From Cobetia marina (GTDB lineage: Bacteria; Pseudomonadota; Gammaproteobacteria; Pseudomonadales; Halomonadaceae), in NCBI RefSeq assembly GCF_001720485.1, contig NZ_CP017114.1, positions 2,108,001 through 2,172,000 of the forward strand: DNA of 64,000 nt. Direction: 5' to 3'. The notes under the pieces were generated by a model. The model had not been told where the DNA came from. It searched no databases and saw nothing but the letters and a program-made list of their open reading frames with translations. This document shows positions 35,070-43,954 of the stretch, in pieces. Position 1 is the stretch's first letter. Every line of letters starts with the position of its first letter. Made by a program: the position numbers and the translations under genes.

Positions 35070-36026
35070 TCAGCTCAGCACCAGCGGCGCTTCTGCCAGT
35101 CCCTTGAAGCCGTGTGCTGACAGGTCCAGCGCGAAGAGATCACCATCACCCGCCGCATGATCCGGCGTGGCCATGCCCTCATGCGCCGTGGTGATATACA
35201 GCGTGCTCAGCCCCTCACCACCGAACAGCGGGCACGAGGGCTGGCTGACCGGCAGGGCCACATGGGCGATTTCCTTGCCGTCATGATCCAGCCTTGCCAC
35301 GCGGCCGGCCCCCCAGAGCGCAATCCACATATGGCCGTCGGCGTCGATCACGGCGCCATCCGGGCCACCGCCACAATCGCGCAGGTCGGCCCAGACTTCG
35401 GGGGCGTCGTATTCACCTGCCGACCCTTCACGTGCTGACCCTTCACCTGCTGATTTGAGTGGCCAGCCATCGGCGTCCAGCGGCCAGCGCATCACCTGAC
35501 CGGTAACGGTGTCGGTGAAATAGGCGAAGCGGCCATCCGGCGAGAAACACAGCGCATTGGGAATGGTCAGCCCATCCATGAGCTTGCAAAGCTTGCCGCG
35601 GTGCAGGCGGTAGAGACTGCCAGCTCCGGTCTCGGCGTTGCAGCCCATGCTCGAGAGCCACAGACTGCCGTGGGTATCCACTCGAGTATCATTGCTGCGT
35701 GTCGCGGGCATGGCGTCCGCCTCGAAGGACATGACATCCTCCACGGCGCCTGTCTCGGGGTTCCAGCGTGACAGCATGCCTTCCCCGACCAGCAGGTAGT
35801 CGCCTTCAAGGGTGACCGCCGCATAGGAGGTGCGGCGCGCAAGCTGAGTGATGACGTGATCACTGCCATCCGCGGCCGCGTGATGCAGCTCGCCGGCGAG
35901 GATGTTCAGCCAGCGCACCCGCGCAGGCAGGGTGGTTGTCGCGGGTGTCCAGCCGGGGCCTTCTCCCAGCTCGCAGTGGCTGGCCACGAGGCGCTCAGCC
36001 GTGCCCAGGCAGGTCGATCGTGTCAT
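35070..36026 (-). CDS. SMP-30/gluconolactonase-family lactonase (probable galactonolactonase)
   Basis: Six-bladed beta-propeller, 318 residues. Metal-binding positions are visible: Glu in 'CELGEGPGWTP', Asn in 'TIPNALCFSPDGRFAYFTDT' and Asp in 'GGPDGAVIDADGHMW'. In this operon it would open galactono-lactone made by the sugar dehydrogenase. Between blades, residues about 190-205 are a five-residue repeat (K/G-S-A-x-E) from a 15-bp tandem DNA repeat. Substrate is inferred from context. Confidence 0.85.
   Translation of the reverse strand: MTRSTCLGTAERLVASHCELGEGPGWTPATTTLPARVRWLNILAGELHHAAADGSDHVITQLARRTSYAAVTLEGDYLLVGEGMLSRWNPETGAVEDVMSFEADAMPATRSNDTRVDTHGSLWLSSMGCNAETGAGSLYRLHRGKLCKLMDGLTIPNALCFSPDGRFAYFTDTVTGQVMRWPLDADGWPLKSAGEGSAREGSAGEYDAPEVWADLRDCGGGPDGAVIDADGHMWIALWGAGRVARLDHDGKEIAHVALPVSQPSCPLFGGEGLSTLYITTAHEGMATPDHAAGDGDLFALDLSAHGFKGLAEAPLVLS
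35412..35456. repeat. 15-bp tandem repeat inside the lactonase gene
   Basis: Three units beginning TTCACCTGCCGACCC, each 15 bp with a few changes, in frame. They code for a flexible Ser-Ala-Gly-Glu-rich insert in a surface loop. Such a repeat may change copy number without breaking the frame. Confidence 0.8.
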
Positions 36027-36066
36027 CCGTTACTCCTCGTGAATCCTGTGGGAGAGCCACCGGGGC

Positions 36067-36681
36067 TCAGTCGGCGGCGGTCCAGGCGGAGACCAGCTTG
36101 CGTGCTCGTTCACCGACGTCAAAAGCCGTCAGACCCGGCGTGTAGATGGCCGTTCCCAGACCTGCACCATGGACACCCGCCGCACGCCATTGCGCGAAGT
36201 TGTCACTGCCGATGCCCCCGACGGCATACAGCTCGGTGCCTTTGGGCAGCACGGCCAGCATCGCTTTCATGTTGACGATACCGACCTGGGTCGCCGGAAA
36301 GAGCTTGAGACCTGAGGCGCCGGCGGCGAGGGCCGCGAAGGCCTCCGTCGGCGTGACGATGCCTGGCATGGACACCATCTCGAGGCGGCGGCTCTCGCGA
36401 ATGACCTCGACATCGGCATTGGGCGACACGATCAGCCGACCACCGACGCCGTGCACGTCCCGCACCTGCTCCGGCGTCAGGACGGTGCCGGCACCGATGA
36501 GGATCTGGCCGTCATGGGCCGTCGCACAGTGCTTGACCAGCGCCGCGATGCTGACCAGCGGCTGGGGCGAATTGAGCGGAACCTCGATACGGGTGATGCC
36601 CGCCGCGATGATCTCGTCGGCAATCGCGATGATTTCCTGCGGCGTGACGCCGCGCAGAATGGCAACCAGGGGAAGGCTCAT
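36067..36681 (-). CDS. dgoA: 2-dehydro-3-deoxy-6-phosphogalactonate aldolase
   Basis: Splits KDPGal into pyruvate and glyceraldehyde 3-phosphate, last step of the De Ley-Doudoroff pathway. 204 residues, KDPG-aldolase fold: '[20 protein letters not shown]' at the start, Glu in '[11 protein letters not shown]', Schiff-base Lys in '[13 protein letters not shown]' and the phosphate loop '[10 protein letters not shown]'. The 'PLNSP' stretch is closer to DgoA than to Eda. It follows dgoK by 27 bp. Confidence 0.94.
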   Translation of the reverse strand: MSLPLVAILRGVTPQEIIAIADEIIAAGITRIEVPLNSPQPLVSIAALVKHCATAHDGQILIGAGTVLTPEQVRDVHGVGGRLIVSPNADVEVIRESRRLEMVSMPGIVTPTEAFAALAAGASGLKLFPATQVGIVNMKAMLAVLPKGTELYAVGGIGSDNFAQWRAAGVHGAGLGTAIYTPGLTAFDVGERARKLVSAWTAAD

Positions 36682-36708
36682 GGAAGTCTCCAGGGGAAGA
36701 TGGGGGTG

Positions 36709-37704
36709 TCAGTCAGTGGCGAGGCGTGCCTGACAGGCGTGATGAATGCGCCCGAGCCCGGCCAGAATCATGTCGGCATTGGCGGCCAGGCTGACGCGAT
36801 AGCCCAGATGCTCGAGTGCGATCCGATAGCGCTGGCATAAGGTGTCATCACCGATCAAGGTGATCAGCGACCCTTGCGGCTGCAGGCATGTGGCACCGGC
36901 CAGCTCAAGGCCCAGCACCAGACCGGAAAGCCGCGCACCCAGCAAGGCTGCGCGCGAGGCCTCATCATCGAGGCGTTCATCGAGCAAATCCCGCGCACGG
37001 ATGCCGAACAGCGCCGCCGTCATGCGCGCCGGTTCCGCCATGGCCGCATCGATGCCTGCCAGAAATGCCTGACGCTGTGGCTCATCGGCAAGATCCCCTC
37101 CCGCCACGGAGTGCTTGAGGACCGAATCCTGACTGAGCAGCTTGTAGAGTTCACCGCTCATGAAGGTGGTGAAGCCCGTGATCGACCCGTTCTCGAGCTG
37201 TGCCCACTTCGCGTGGGTGCCGGGCAGGCAGACGGCTCCGCTATAGCCCGGCTGAGCGGCGACCAGACCCGCCAGCTGTGTCTCCTCGCCGCGCATGACA
37301 TCAAAGGCCGGCTGGTGCTGACACAGCCCCGGCACGATGGTGACGGCGATACGTCTGTCGCGCGTTGCCACATGGGTCAGCTGCTCTGCCAGGCCAGACA
37401 GGACATCGATGGCAGGGGCTTGCTCACCCGGGACCGGAAGGTAGGCCGCTTCCACCCAGCCCTGGCGTGCGCCCGCCATGCCGCAGATCAACACCGGCAT
37501 GCTTGAGTTGGAGTCCTCGGGCAGCCAGTCATTGATCACCACCCGCAGGACATCCTCGAATTCATCGCTCGCCAGACCCAGCATGCCGCGGGCACTGCTT
37601 GCCTGGGCGATGATCCGATCCTGATCATCCAGCGCCCAGGCACGCAGATTGCTGGAGCCCCAATCCACGGCGATCCAGGCGGGGAGGGCATGGACGGCGC
37701 TCAC
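36709..37704 (-). CDS. dgoK: 2-dehydro-3-deoxygalactonokinase
   Basis: Phosphorylates 2-keto-3-deoxygalactonate. The start is a GTG whose first four bases overlap the TGA of the SDR gene, with GGAGG six bases upstream; longer in-frame starts would run deep into the neighbour. The 331-residue product shows 'WIAVDWGSSNLRAWALD' (nucleotide-binding, residues about 9-25), 'CGMAGARQGWVEA' and 'LPGTHAKWAQLENGSITGF', typical DgoK signatures. Confidence 0.93.
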   Translation of the reverse strand: MSAVHALPAWIAVDWGSSNLRAWALDDQDRIIAQASSARGMLGLASDEFEDVLRVVINDWLPEDSNSSMPVLICGMAGARQGWVEAAYLPVPGEQAPAIDVLSGLAEQLTHVATRDRRIAVTIVPGLCQHQPAFDVMRGEETQLAGLVAAQPGYSGAVCLPGTHAKWAQLENGSITGFTTFMSGELYKLLSQDSVLKHSVAGGDLADEPQRQAFLAGIDAAMAEPARMTAALFGIRARDLLDERLDDEASRAALLGARLSGLVLGLELAGATCLQPQGSLITLIGDDTLCQRYRIALEHLGYRVSLAANADMILAGLGRIHHACQARLATD

Positions 37705-38498
37705 ACTCGACCTCCATCCACGACCATCGGTTGGCCGGTCATCATGCGTGAGGCGGTGGAGGCCAGGAACAGACAAGGATTGATCATGTCCTCGACCGGA
37801 ATCGCTTCCTTGAGGCACTGCTGGTCGATGCACTCGTTCAAGTCCTTGTCATTGACCCACAGCTCGCGCTGACGCTCCGTCATTACCCAGCCCGGAATCA
37901 GACAGTTGACGCGAATGGCGTCTGGCCCCAGTTCACGCGCCAGGGCCTTGGTAAGCCCCATGATGCCGGCCTTGGCGGTGACGTAGGTGGGATAGCCCCC
38001 CAGCCCCAGCATGTAGCTGTTGGAAGACAGGTTGATGATGGCGCCGCCTCCCAGTGCCCGCATGTCAGCCGCGACCGCCTGAGCGGTGAAGAACTGGGGA
38101 CGCAGGTTGGTGGCGATGGATTCATCCCACTGCTCCACCGTCCATTCCTCCAGCGTATGGCGAGTGTCACGGGCCGCATTGTTGACCAGAACGCCTATCG
38201 GCCCATGGACCTCGCGCGCCTGTGCAACAGCCGCCTGCAATGCCTCGATATCCTGGATGTCGCAGCGGATGAACAGGGGGCGATTGGCGTATCGGGCCTC
38301 CATGGCGTCACAGAATTCGCTGGCATCGGACAACCCGACGAAGGCGACCTTGGCACCCTGCGCCAGGAAGCCTTCGGTCAATGCGGCACCGATACCCGAG
38401 CCTCCGCCGGTGATGAAGACACTGGCACCCGCCAGGTCCGGGTAGCGAAAGTCCGCGAAGGCGGGGAGTTCAGTATGGAGTGATGTGGTACGGGTCAT
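37701..38498 (-). CDS. Short-chain dehydrogenase (probable galactose 1-dehydrogenase)
   Basis: Classical NAD(P)-dependent SDR, 265 residues. Cofactor motif 'VFITGGGSGIGAALTEGF' (about residues 28-45), 'VLVNNAARD', catalytic Ser in 'IINLSSNSY' and Tyr-x3-Lys in 'PTYVTAKAG'. C-terminus 'MMTGQPMVVDGG' is also classical. By elimination in the operon it should oxidise galactose to the galactonolactone; similar SDRs oxidise L-arabinose or D-galactose. The exact sugar is inferred. Confidence 0.85.
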   Translation of the reverse strand: MTRTTSLHTELPAFADFRYPDLAGASVFITGGGSGIGAALTEGFLAQGAKVAFVGLSDASEFCDAMEARYANRPLFIRCDIQDIEALQAAVAQAREVHGPIGVLVNNAARDTRHTLEEWTVEQWDESIATNLRPQFFTAQAVAADMRALGGGAIINLSSNSYMLGLGGYPTYVTAKAGIMGLTKALARELGPDAIRVNCLIPGWVMTERQRELWVNDKDLNECIDQQCLKEAIPVEDMINPCLFLASTASRMMTGQPMVVDGGRV

Positions 38499-38594
38499 GA
38501 TGAGTCCCTTCTGCAGCGTGACAGACTCTCGACAGAGAGCCTGTCCTGGCATGGCGTCTGTGTTGTCAGTGTGTACGTTGCGGCTTGCTCGGCA

Positions 38595-39743
38595 TTACCA
38601 CTCAGCGACGGAGCCGTCTTCGTGGGTCCAGACCGGGTTGCGCCAGCGATGCCCGACCTTGGCACGTTCCTCGACGAAGGCTTCGTCGATCTCGACCCCG
38701 AGCCCCGGGCCCTGGGGAATGGCGCAGAATCCGTCCTTGATCGCCAGCGCGTCCTTGTCGACCAGGTAATCCAGGACGTCGTTGTCCTTGTTGTAGTGGA
38801 TGCCCATGCTCTGTTCCTGGATGAAGGCGTTGTGACACACCGCATCCAGCTGCAGGGAAGCCGCCAGCGTCAGCGGGCCCAGCGGACAGTGCGGTGCCAG
38901 GGCCACGTCATAGGCCGAGGCCAGCGTCGCGATCTTGAAGCCTTCACTGATGCCGCCGCAGTGGGAGAGATCCGGCTGGATGATGTCGACCATGCCGTCC
39001 GCCAGCAGGTCACGGAACTGGAAGCGGGTGTGCAGGCGCTCGCCGGTGGCGATGGGCGTCGCGATGCCCTCGGCGATATGCTTGAGCGCGGGCAGGTGCT
39101 CAGGTGCCACCGGCTCCTCGATGAACATCGGGTGGAACTGCTCCAGTTCCCGCAGCAGCGCCTTGGCCATCGGGCGGTGCACGCGGCCATGGAAGTCGAT
39201 GCCGATCCCCACGTCCGGGCCGACCGCATCACGCGCTTCGGCGACACGCGCCACGGCGTCATCGATCTTCTTGTGGGAATCGACGATCTGCATCTCCGGC
39301 GTGCCGTTCATCTTGAAGGCCGTGAAGCCCTGGTCGACCAGCGCCTTGGCACCTGCGCCGACCTCTGACGGGCGATCGCCGCCCGTCCAGGCGTACATCC
39401 GCATCTTGTCGCGCACCGGGCCGCCGAGCAGCTGATGCACGGGCACTCCCAGATCACGGCCCTTCAGGTCCCACAGGGCCTGGTCGATGCCGGCGATCGC
39501 GGACATCAGGATAGGGCCGCCGCGATAGAACCCTGCGCGGTACATGACGTTCCACAGGTGCTCGATGTTGCGCGGGTCCTGGCCGACCAGATAATCCGAC
39601 AGCTCGTGGACCGCGGCTTCCACCGTGGCGGCGCGCCCTTCGATGACCGGTTCCCCCCAGCCATAGCAGCCCTCATCGGTCTCGATCTTGAGGAACAACC
39701 AGCGTGGCGGAACTTGCCAGGTCTTGAGTCGAGTGATTTTCAT
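38595..39743 (-). CDS. dgoD: D-galactonate dehydratase
   Basis: Enolase-superfamily enzyme that removes water from galactonate to give 2-keto-3-deoxygalactonate. From the ATG giving [15 protein letters not shown] the product is 382 residues, the length of E. coli DgoD. Metal ligands and catalytic residues are visible in '[16 protein letters not shown]', '[10 protein letters not shown]', '[12 protein letters not shown]', '[15 protein letters not shown]' and '[15 protein letters not shown]'. AAGGA precedes the start. Confidence 0.96.
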   Translation of the reverse strand: MKITRLKTWQVPPRWLFLKIETDEGCYGWGEPVIEGRAATVEAAVHELSDYLVGQDPRNIEHLWNVMYRAGFYRGGPILMSAIAGIDQALWDLKGRDLGVPVHQLLGGPVRDKMRMYAWTGGDRPSEVGAGAKALVDQGFTAFKMNGTPEMQIVDSHKKIDDAVARVAEARDAVGPDVGIGIDFHGRVHRPMAKALLRELEQFHPMFIEEPVAPEHLPALKHIAEGIATPIATGERLHTRFQFRDLLADGMVDIIQPDLSHCGGISEGFKIATLASAYDVALAPHCPLGPLTLAASLQLDAVCHNAFIQEQSMGIHYNKDNDVLDYLVDKDALAIKDGFCAIPQGPGLGVEIDEAFVEERAKVGHRWRNPVWTHEDGSVAEW

Positions 39744-39809
39744 GTCGAGATTCCTTGGGATGACGCTCGTGTCGAGCTTGGAAAGCATTGAAGAAGGAAA
39801 AGTCGTGGG

Positions 39810-40661
39810 TCAGAAGCGCGGCGTCTCGAGGCGCGGGTGATCAAGGCCGAATCCGAGATCGCGCGCAGCCGTTTCCAGCACGCGCTCGGCACAGGTACGC
39901 GCCATGTCCGGTTGACGCAGGCGGATGGCTTCCATCACGGCGCGATGTCGCTCGAGACTGGCACGGTGATGGGCCTGGTCGTGCTGTTGTGCCGCCTGCT
40001 GGGAGGACTCGATCAACTGGCTGATGGAAGGGCGCAGCAAGCTACCCAGCTGGGCCCACACCAGGTTGTGGGTGGCGCGGTAGATGGCCTCGTGGAACGC
40101 CACGTCAAATTCGCTGTGAGCTGCCTGCTGCTCGTCATTGGCGGTCGCGACCATTCCCTCGAAGGCGCGCTCCAGCCTTGCGAGGTCCTGGGCGTTGGCC
40201 TTGGTCGCCGCCAGGGCGCTGACATAGGGCTCGACGGACAGCCGGAAGGCGTAGATCTCACGCATCAGGGCAGGGTTGATGCCTTCCAGTCCGCTGATCC
40301 AGTCGCTCATCAGTGGATCCAGCAGTTGCCATTCGCTCATCGGCCGCACCAGGGTGCCACGGCCGGCAGTGCGCTCCAGCAACCCGGCCCCCACCAGTTG
40401 GGCCAGTGCATTGCGCAGCCGGTTACGGCTGGCATCGAAGCGCTTGCAGAGGTCCATTTCACGCGGGAAGTTGTCGTCTGGCTCGAACTTGCCGGCCAGA
40501 ATTTCACGCGCCAGGCAGGCAGCGATGGCTTCCATGCTGGCTACGGGCTGTCTGGAGCCCGTCATGGCCGGCGACAGTGAATCTTTCTGGCGAGAGGAAT
40601 CCTGATCCGGCGCTGTATCGCTGGAAGTCTCAGAGAGTGGGTCTGGGCGAGAGATGGTCAC
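39810..40661 (-). CDS. dgoR: GntR/FadR-family regulator of the galactonate operon
   Basis: N-terminal winged helix (about residues 45-108: 'FPREMDLCKRFDASRNRLRNAL', 'LLERTAGRGTLVRP') and C-terminal FCD ligand domain with the likely metal residues in 'EFDVAFHEAIYRATHN' and 'SLERHRAVMEAI'. A disordered Ser/Asp-rich N-terminal extension of about 40 residues is unusual. First gene of the operon, as dgoR is in E. coli, so it probably represses its own transcription and is released by galactonate. The ligand is inferred. Confidence 0.88.
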   Translation of the reverse strand: MTISRPDPLSETSSDTAPDQDSSRQKDSLSPAMTGSRQPVASMEAIAACLAREILAGKFEPDDNFPREMDLCKRFDASRNRLRNALAQLVGAGLLERTAGRGTLVRPMSEWQLLDPLMSDWISGLEGINPALMREIYAFRLSVEPYVSALAATKANAQDLARLERAFEGMVATANDEQQAAHSEFDVAFHEAIYRATHNLVWAQLGSLLRPSISQLIESSQQAAQQHDQAHHRASLERHRAVMEAIRLRQPDMARTCAERVLETAARDLGFGLDHPRLETPRF

Positions 40662-40704
40662 GCGAGGCCTCGTGGCTGACGTAGTGCGCAGGGCAAGCTA
40701 CGGT

Positions 40705-40741
40705 AAATGTCTGAATGAACCTTAATAAATGTCAGACATTT
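40705..40741 (-). promoter_or_regulatory. Candidate DgoR operators in front of the galactoside operon
   Basis: AAATGTCAGACATTT (40727-40741) is a perfect 15-bp palindrome. AAATGTCTGAATGAA (40705-40719) shares its first ten bases with the palindrome's other-strand reading. The centres are 22 bp apart, about two helix turns. They lie 44-80 bp before the regulator gene and would overlap a promoter. The GT-N3-AC centre is the form bound by FadR-type GntR proteins. Confidence 0.7.
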
Positions 40742-40876
40742 GAACAAGCCTCAACGAATGCAACTTTGGTCGTTGCCGGCAGGCCAGGTCGCCTTGAGAG
40801 GTGGGGAGGGGGTATGGCGAGACTTCGGGCAGGCCGCTGGGATCGGTCGACTCCCCTCAGACCTTGCCATCAATCA

Positions 40877-43132
40877 TCAGTCATCAGCGATCAGCTGATC
40901 GATGTGATGTCGCCAGTCCTTGAGTGACTCATCACCGGACAGAAGTCTCTGTCGGGTGACGAGTTCCGCGTCTGTCTCGAAGGTCCTGAGTACATTCCTC
41001 AATTGCTGCTGAGTGGCTGGAGTCAGCACGGGAACGTTCGAGGCTTCCTCGGTCTCGTCTTCCAGGACCACGAAGTGGCCAGGGGCCAGATGGAACACCT
41101 TGAGCGGGTACAAACAGGCATTCAGATGGGGACCGAATTGCCGGTCCGTAGTGAGAGGGGACTGCGTCCCGACGAGCTGGAGATGGTGAAGCGTTATCCC
41201 CTGCACAGTGACATGCCCTTCATGCAGCAAGCCTGCCAGCAAGGTCTCCAGCAAGGCACGGTTGAAGCAACCGGTCGTCTGGTCACGCCACTGATCCGCA
41301 TAGCGCTCGATCTGACGCGGGCCGGGAATCGCGCTGCGTGGCTCGGCCCTGGGGAGCGGCTTGCGGGTCAACACCCTGCGTGCCGCCTGAAGGATGTCCG
41401 GCGCAAAGGGTTGGTAGGCGCAATGCTCGATTTCACTGATGGCCTCCGCCTGAGTCAGGCCCGAGTATCTCACCAGCTCCAGGACCTGGACGACCAGCGC
41501 CAGGATCGCGGGACTGGCAGACCGCGAAAGCAAGGCCGCCCCCGAGTCCGTCTGGCGGTAAGGCATGTAGTGCTGGCTTTCACTCAGCAGGCTGGCCTCC
41601 AGAGGCGCATTGAGCGCTTCTCTCAACACTCGGCTGCCGATATCCGCCTGTTGACGCAACAACTGTTGTTGATCGAACTGAAGCTGCGCCATCGGCTTGA
41701 GCAGCGTGTCGGGAAGTGTCAGTCGGCCCATGTCATGGAGCATAGCCGTGCGCTCCAGTGCGCTGATCTGCGCCTCTTCAAGCCCCAGCTCTCTGGCGAT
41801 GGCCGTCACGTATTCGGCGACGATGAGGTCATTGCCTTCACGCTGGGGGCAGCGTTCATTGCGAATCATCTGCAGGGTATTGATCAGCCTGTCCTCACCG
41901 CGCTGCTCAAGCTCGTTTTCCAGACGCCCCATGCGTTGGCGCATCTGACGCTGACGGGTGCGGGATTGCCGGAAGAGGGCATGACCGATGGCCAGGAACA
42001 GCAGCAGGCAGGCACCGAGGGTCAGCAGGAGATGCCAGCGCTCCAGACGACTTTTCTCCTGCATGATGTCCGCGTGGGCTGTCAGGGCCGCATTGTTGAT
42101 GTCGCCCATGTAGACCCCACTGGCCACGATCCATTGGAAGGGTGGATACAGCGCGGCATAGGTCGTCTTGTCTTCTTCAGGCCCCCCACGGGAGCGGGGG
42201 AAGCGGTAATCGAAGAAGATGCCACTTCCCTGCAGGACACCCTCGAGTTCGGTCTTGTAAGGCTGGCGTCCACTGCTGTCCCGATGCTCGGTGGAGAGCA
42301 GCGTGCCTTCGGTGCCGGGCAAGAGCGGGTGAATCAGGCGACGGGCGTAGCCGGGGCCGCCCGTCGGATCCAGAATTTCATTGATCCAGACATAGCGACT
42401 CTCTCCCTTGTCCAGGCTGGCATGCAGGGATTGACGAAGCTCGTTGGCGACCAGGAATGCCACCATCTGCGGGTCGATATGAATCAGGGTCCAGATGGTC
42501 GAGGCGGTGTTGCGAGGGCGTCGAACCTCACCATCCTTGCCCAGGCCCTGCTGGCTCGGGATGGCGAAGATCAGGCCTGCGTCCGTGCCACGCAGGAAGT
42601 GAGGAATGTCATTGCTCGTGTGCAGGCGCAGATTGAGTTCGGTGGACCACCATTCCGGATAGAGATTGCTCGGCAATTGAACGATATCGATCCAATCCGG
42701 GTTGATGCGAAGATCAGGGAACTGACGCAGGAGCTCGGTACTGATATAGGACCGATCTCGACCGGTAAGGTGGGTGATTCCCAGGAAGGGGGCTCGCATC
42801 GTCGTCATCATCAGTCGCTGCAGACGATGTTCGTAATCTCGATGCCGTGAGGCAATCACGCCGAGCGTCTGCTCGACCAGCAGGCTTGCCTGCAGACGCC
42901 TCTCGCTCGTGATGAGGTCACGCGTGGAGGCCGCATGCAGCGCTTCCATCTCGCGGCTGTCTCTTTCGAGAATGATCAACACCAGGCCTAGCACCACGCC
43001 TGAGAGCGCTACCAGACCCAACCAGTGCCGAATCGAAAGGCCGGCGAATTCTCGCGTGGCGTCAAGGAAAGACCGCCCTGGTGGTGTGTTGTCTGAGGAA
43101 AGATCATTATCCTTGATCATCAGATACATCAT
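40877..43132 (-). CDS. Membrane sensor with degenerate HD-GYP domain
   Basis: About 751 residues. One membrane helix (about 35-55), a ~330-residue periplasmic Cache-like sensor, a second helix (about 380-400), a coiled coil, then an HD-type domain with 'LERTAMLHDMGRLTLPDTLLKP'. The HD pair is present but the GYP region is replaced by 'LSESQHYMPYRQTDSG', so c-di-GMP hydrolysis is doubtful. The C-terminus begins like a GGDEF domain ('DQTTGCFNRALLETLLAGLL') but has no GGDEF motif. The start is uncertain: GTG 33 bp upstream and ATGs 3 and 12 bp downstream are alternatives. Monocistronic. Confidence 0.75.
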   Translation of the reverse strand: MMYLMIKDNDLSSDNTPPGRSFLDATREFAGLSIRHWLGLVALSGVVLGLVLIILERDSREMEALHAASTRDLITSERRLQASLLVEQTLGVIASRHRDYEHRLQRLMMTTMRAPFLGITHLTGRDRSYISTELLRQFPDLRINPDWIDIVQLPSNLYPEWWSTELNLRLHTSNDIPHFLRGTDAGLIFAIPSQQGLGKDGEVRRPRNTASTIWTLIHIDPQMVAFLVANELRQSLHASLDKGESRYVWINEILDPTGGPGYARRLIHPLLPGTEGTLLSTEHRDSSGRQPYKTELEGVLQGSGIFFDYRFPRSRGGPEEDKTTYAALYPPFQWIVASGVYMGDINNAALTAHADIMQEKSRLERWHLLLTLGACLLLFLAIGHALFRQSRTRQRQMRQRMGRLENELEQRGEDRLINTLQMIRNERCPQREGNDLIVAEYVTAIARELGLEEAQISALERTAMLHDMGRLTLPDTLLKPMAQLQFDQQQLLRQQADIGSRVLREALNAPLEASLLSESQHYMPYRQTDSGAALLSRSASPAILALVVQVLELVRYSGLTQAEAISEIEHCAYQPFAPDILQAARRVLTRKPLPRAEPRSAIPGPRQIERYADQWRDQTTGCFNRALLETLLAGLLHEGHVTVQGITLHHLQLVGTQSPLTTDRQFGPHLNACLYPLKVFHLAPGHFVVLEDETEEASNVPVLTPATQQQLRNVLRTFETDAELVTRQRLLSGDESLKDWRHHIDQLIADD

Positions 43133-43165
43133 CCGTGTATTTTTCGTACACTGAGGATACACCAC

Positions 43166-43518
43166 AACGACAAAGCGTTCGTTGCTTGTCGATCACGCAC
43201 CGCGCGTCTGGTCAACGCCATGCCCAACATGGGGAGATTGCCTGGGTATTGCCGTCTCAAGGCGGCGGGTCTGCGGCCCTTGCGTGCTTGCTAGCATGGT
43301 GGGAAATGGGCATGATGACAGGCGCTTTCTTCATGGCTTTCAAGAAGATATCACTTCCCTGACGGCTTTCTTCCCAAGGGGTTGCCTACTGGTTCCGTTA
43401 CTCCCCCATGTTGCCGATATGACATTGCAGAAGCCTTGGGCATAGTGTGATATTTTGCTGTCTTGAATGTTTCAGCCTCTCTTCTTGTTGTCGACAAGAT
43501 CAATAGTGGAAACCATGC
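43166..43518. other. Intergenic region without a supported gene
   Basis: No gene seen over about 350 bp. It separates the sensor gene from a divergent small gene and should hold both promoters. Just inside the sensor gene, GTGTA-N7-TACAC (43135-43151) forms a dyad next to the chosen start. Confidence 0.4.
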
Positions 43519-43800
43519 ATGAACCGACATGATGAAAAGGTCATCGCAAGCGCCCGCAAGCAGCGTGCCTTGTTTGATGAACTTGAAAAGGCATTGGCTG
43601 AAGAGTTGAATGCGCTGGATCGTCCCTCGACTCCCCCCGCCACGTCAGAAAGCAGCCCCCAGGCAACGGACCCGGCTGAAGCGCGTGAGGCTGAATTCAA
43701 TGCGCGTCTGGAGAGCCTGATCGCGGAATTCGGGCTGGATCGTGAAACGGCACATGCCTGGCTGTGCGATCTCAGTGAGTTCCAGACACGGACGGATTGA
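43519..43800 (+). CDS. Small hypothetical protein
   Basis: 93 residues, highly charged and mostly helical: an N-terminal coiled-coil stretch ('VIASARKQRALFDELEKALAEELNALD'), a Pro/Ser/Thr linker (about 36-55), and a second helical part ending 'DRETAHAWLCDLSEFQTRTD'. No signal peptide or membrane helix. Family not recognised. The ribosome-binding site is weak, and an ATG 4 bp upstream is in another frame. Codon use agrees with real genes nearby. Confidence 0.6.
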   Translation: MNRHDEKVIASARKQRALFDELEKALAEELNALDRPSTPPATSESSPQATDPAEAREAEFNARLESLIAEFGLDRETAHAWLCDLSEFQTRTD

Positions 43801-43905
43801 TGTCATCCATGGTCCTTGCCTGAATCGTCACATTCCATCCTCACGGCGCCAGTCTCCTTGCCATCGCCAGAGGCTCCTTTTCGCTGTGCATTTCTGGCGT
43901 GATCT

Positions 43906-43938
43906 CTCCCCCGGCACATTGCGTGGAGACCGGGGGAG
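43906..43938. terminator. Hairpin between two convergent small genes
   Basis: CTCCCCCGG and CCGGGGGAG, 9-bp GC-rich arms with a 15-base loop. It lies between convergent stops, 105 bp from one and 17 bp from the other. No T-run. Confidence 0.55.
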
Positions 43939-43954
43939 ACTCCTGTCATGCGAG

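Noticed and set aside
41003-42850. 615-codon open frame opposite the HD-domain sensor gene
   Set aside because: Antisense shadow; the minus-strand frame has recognisable membrane helices and an HD motif.
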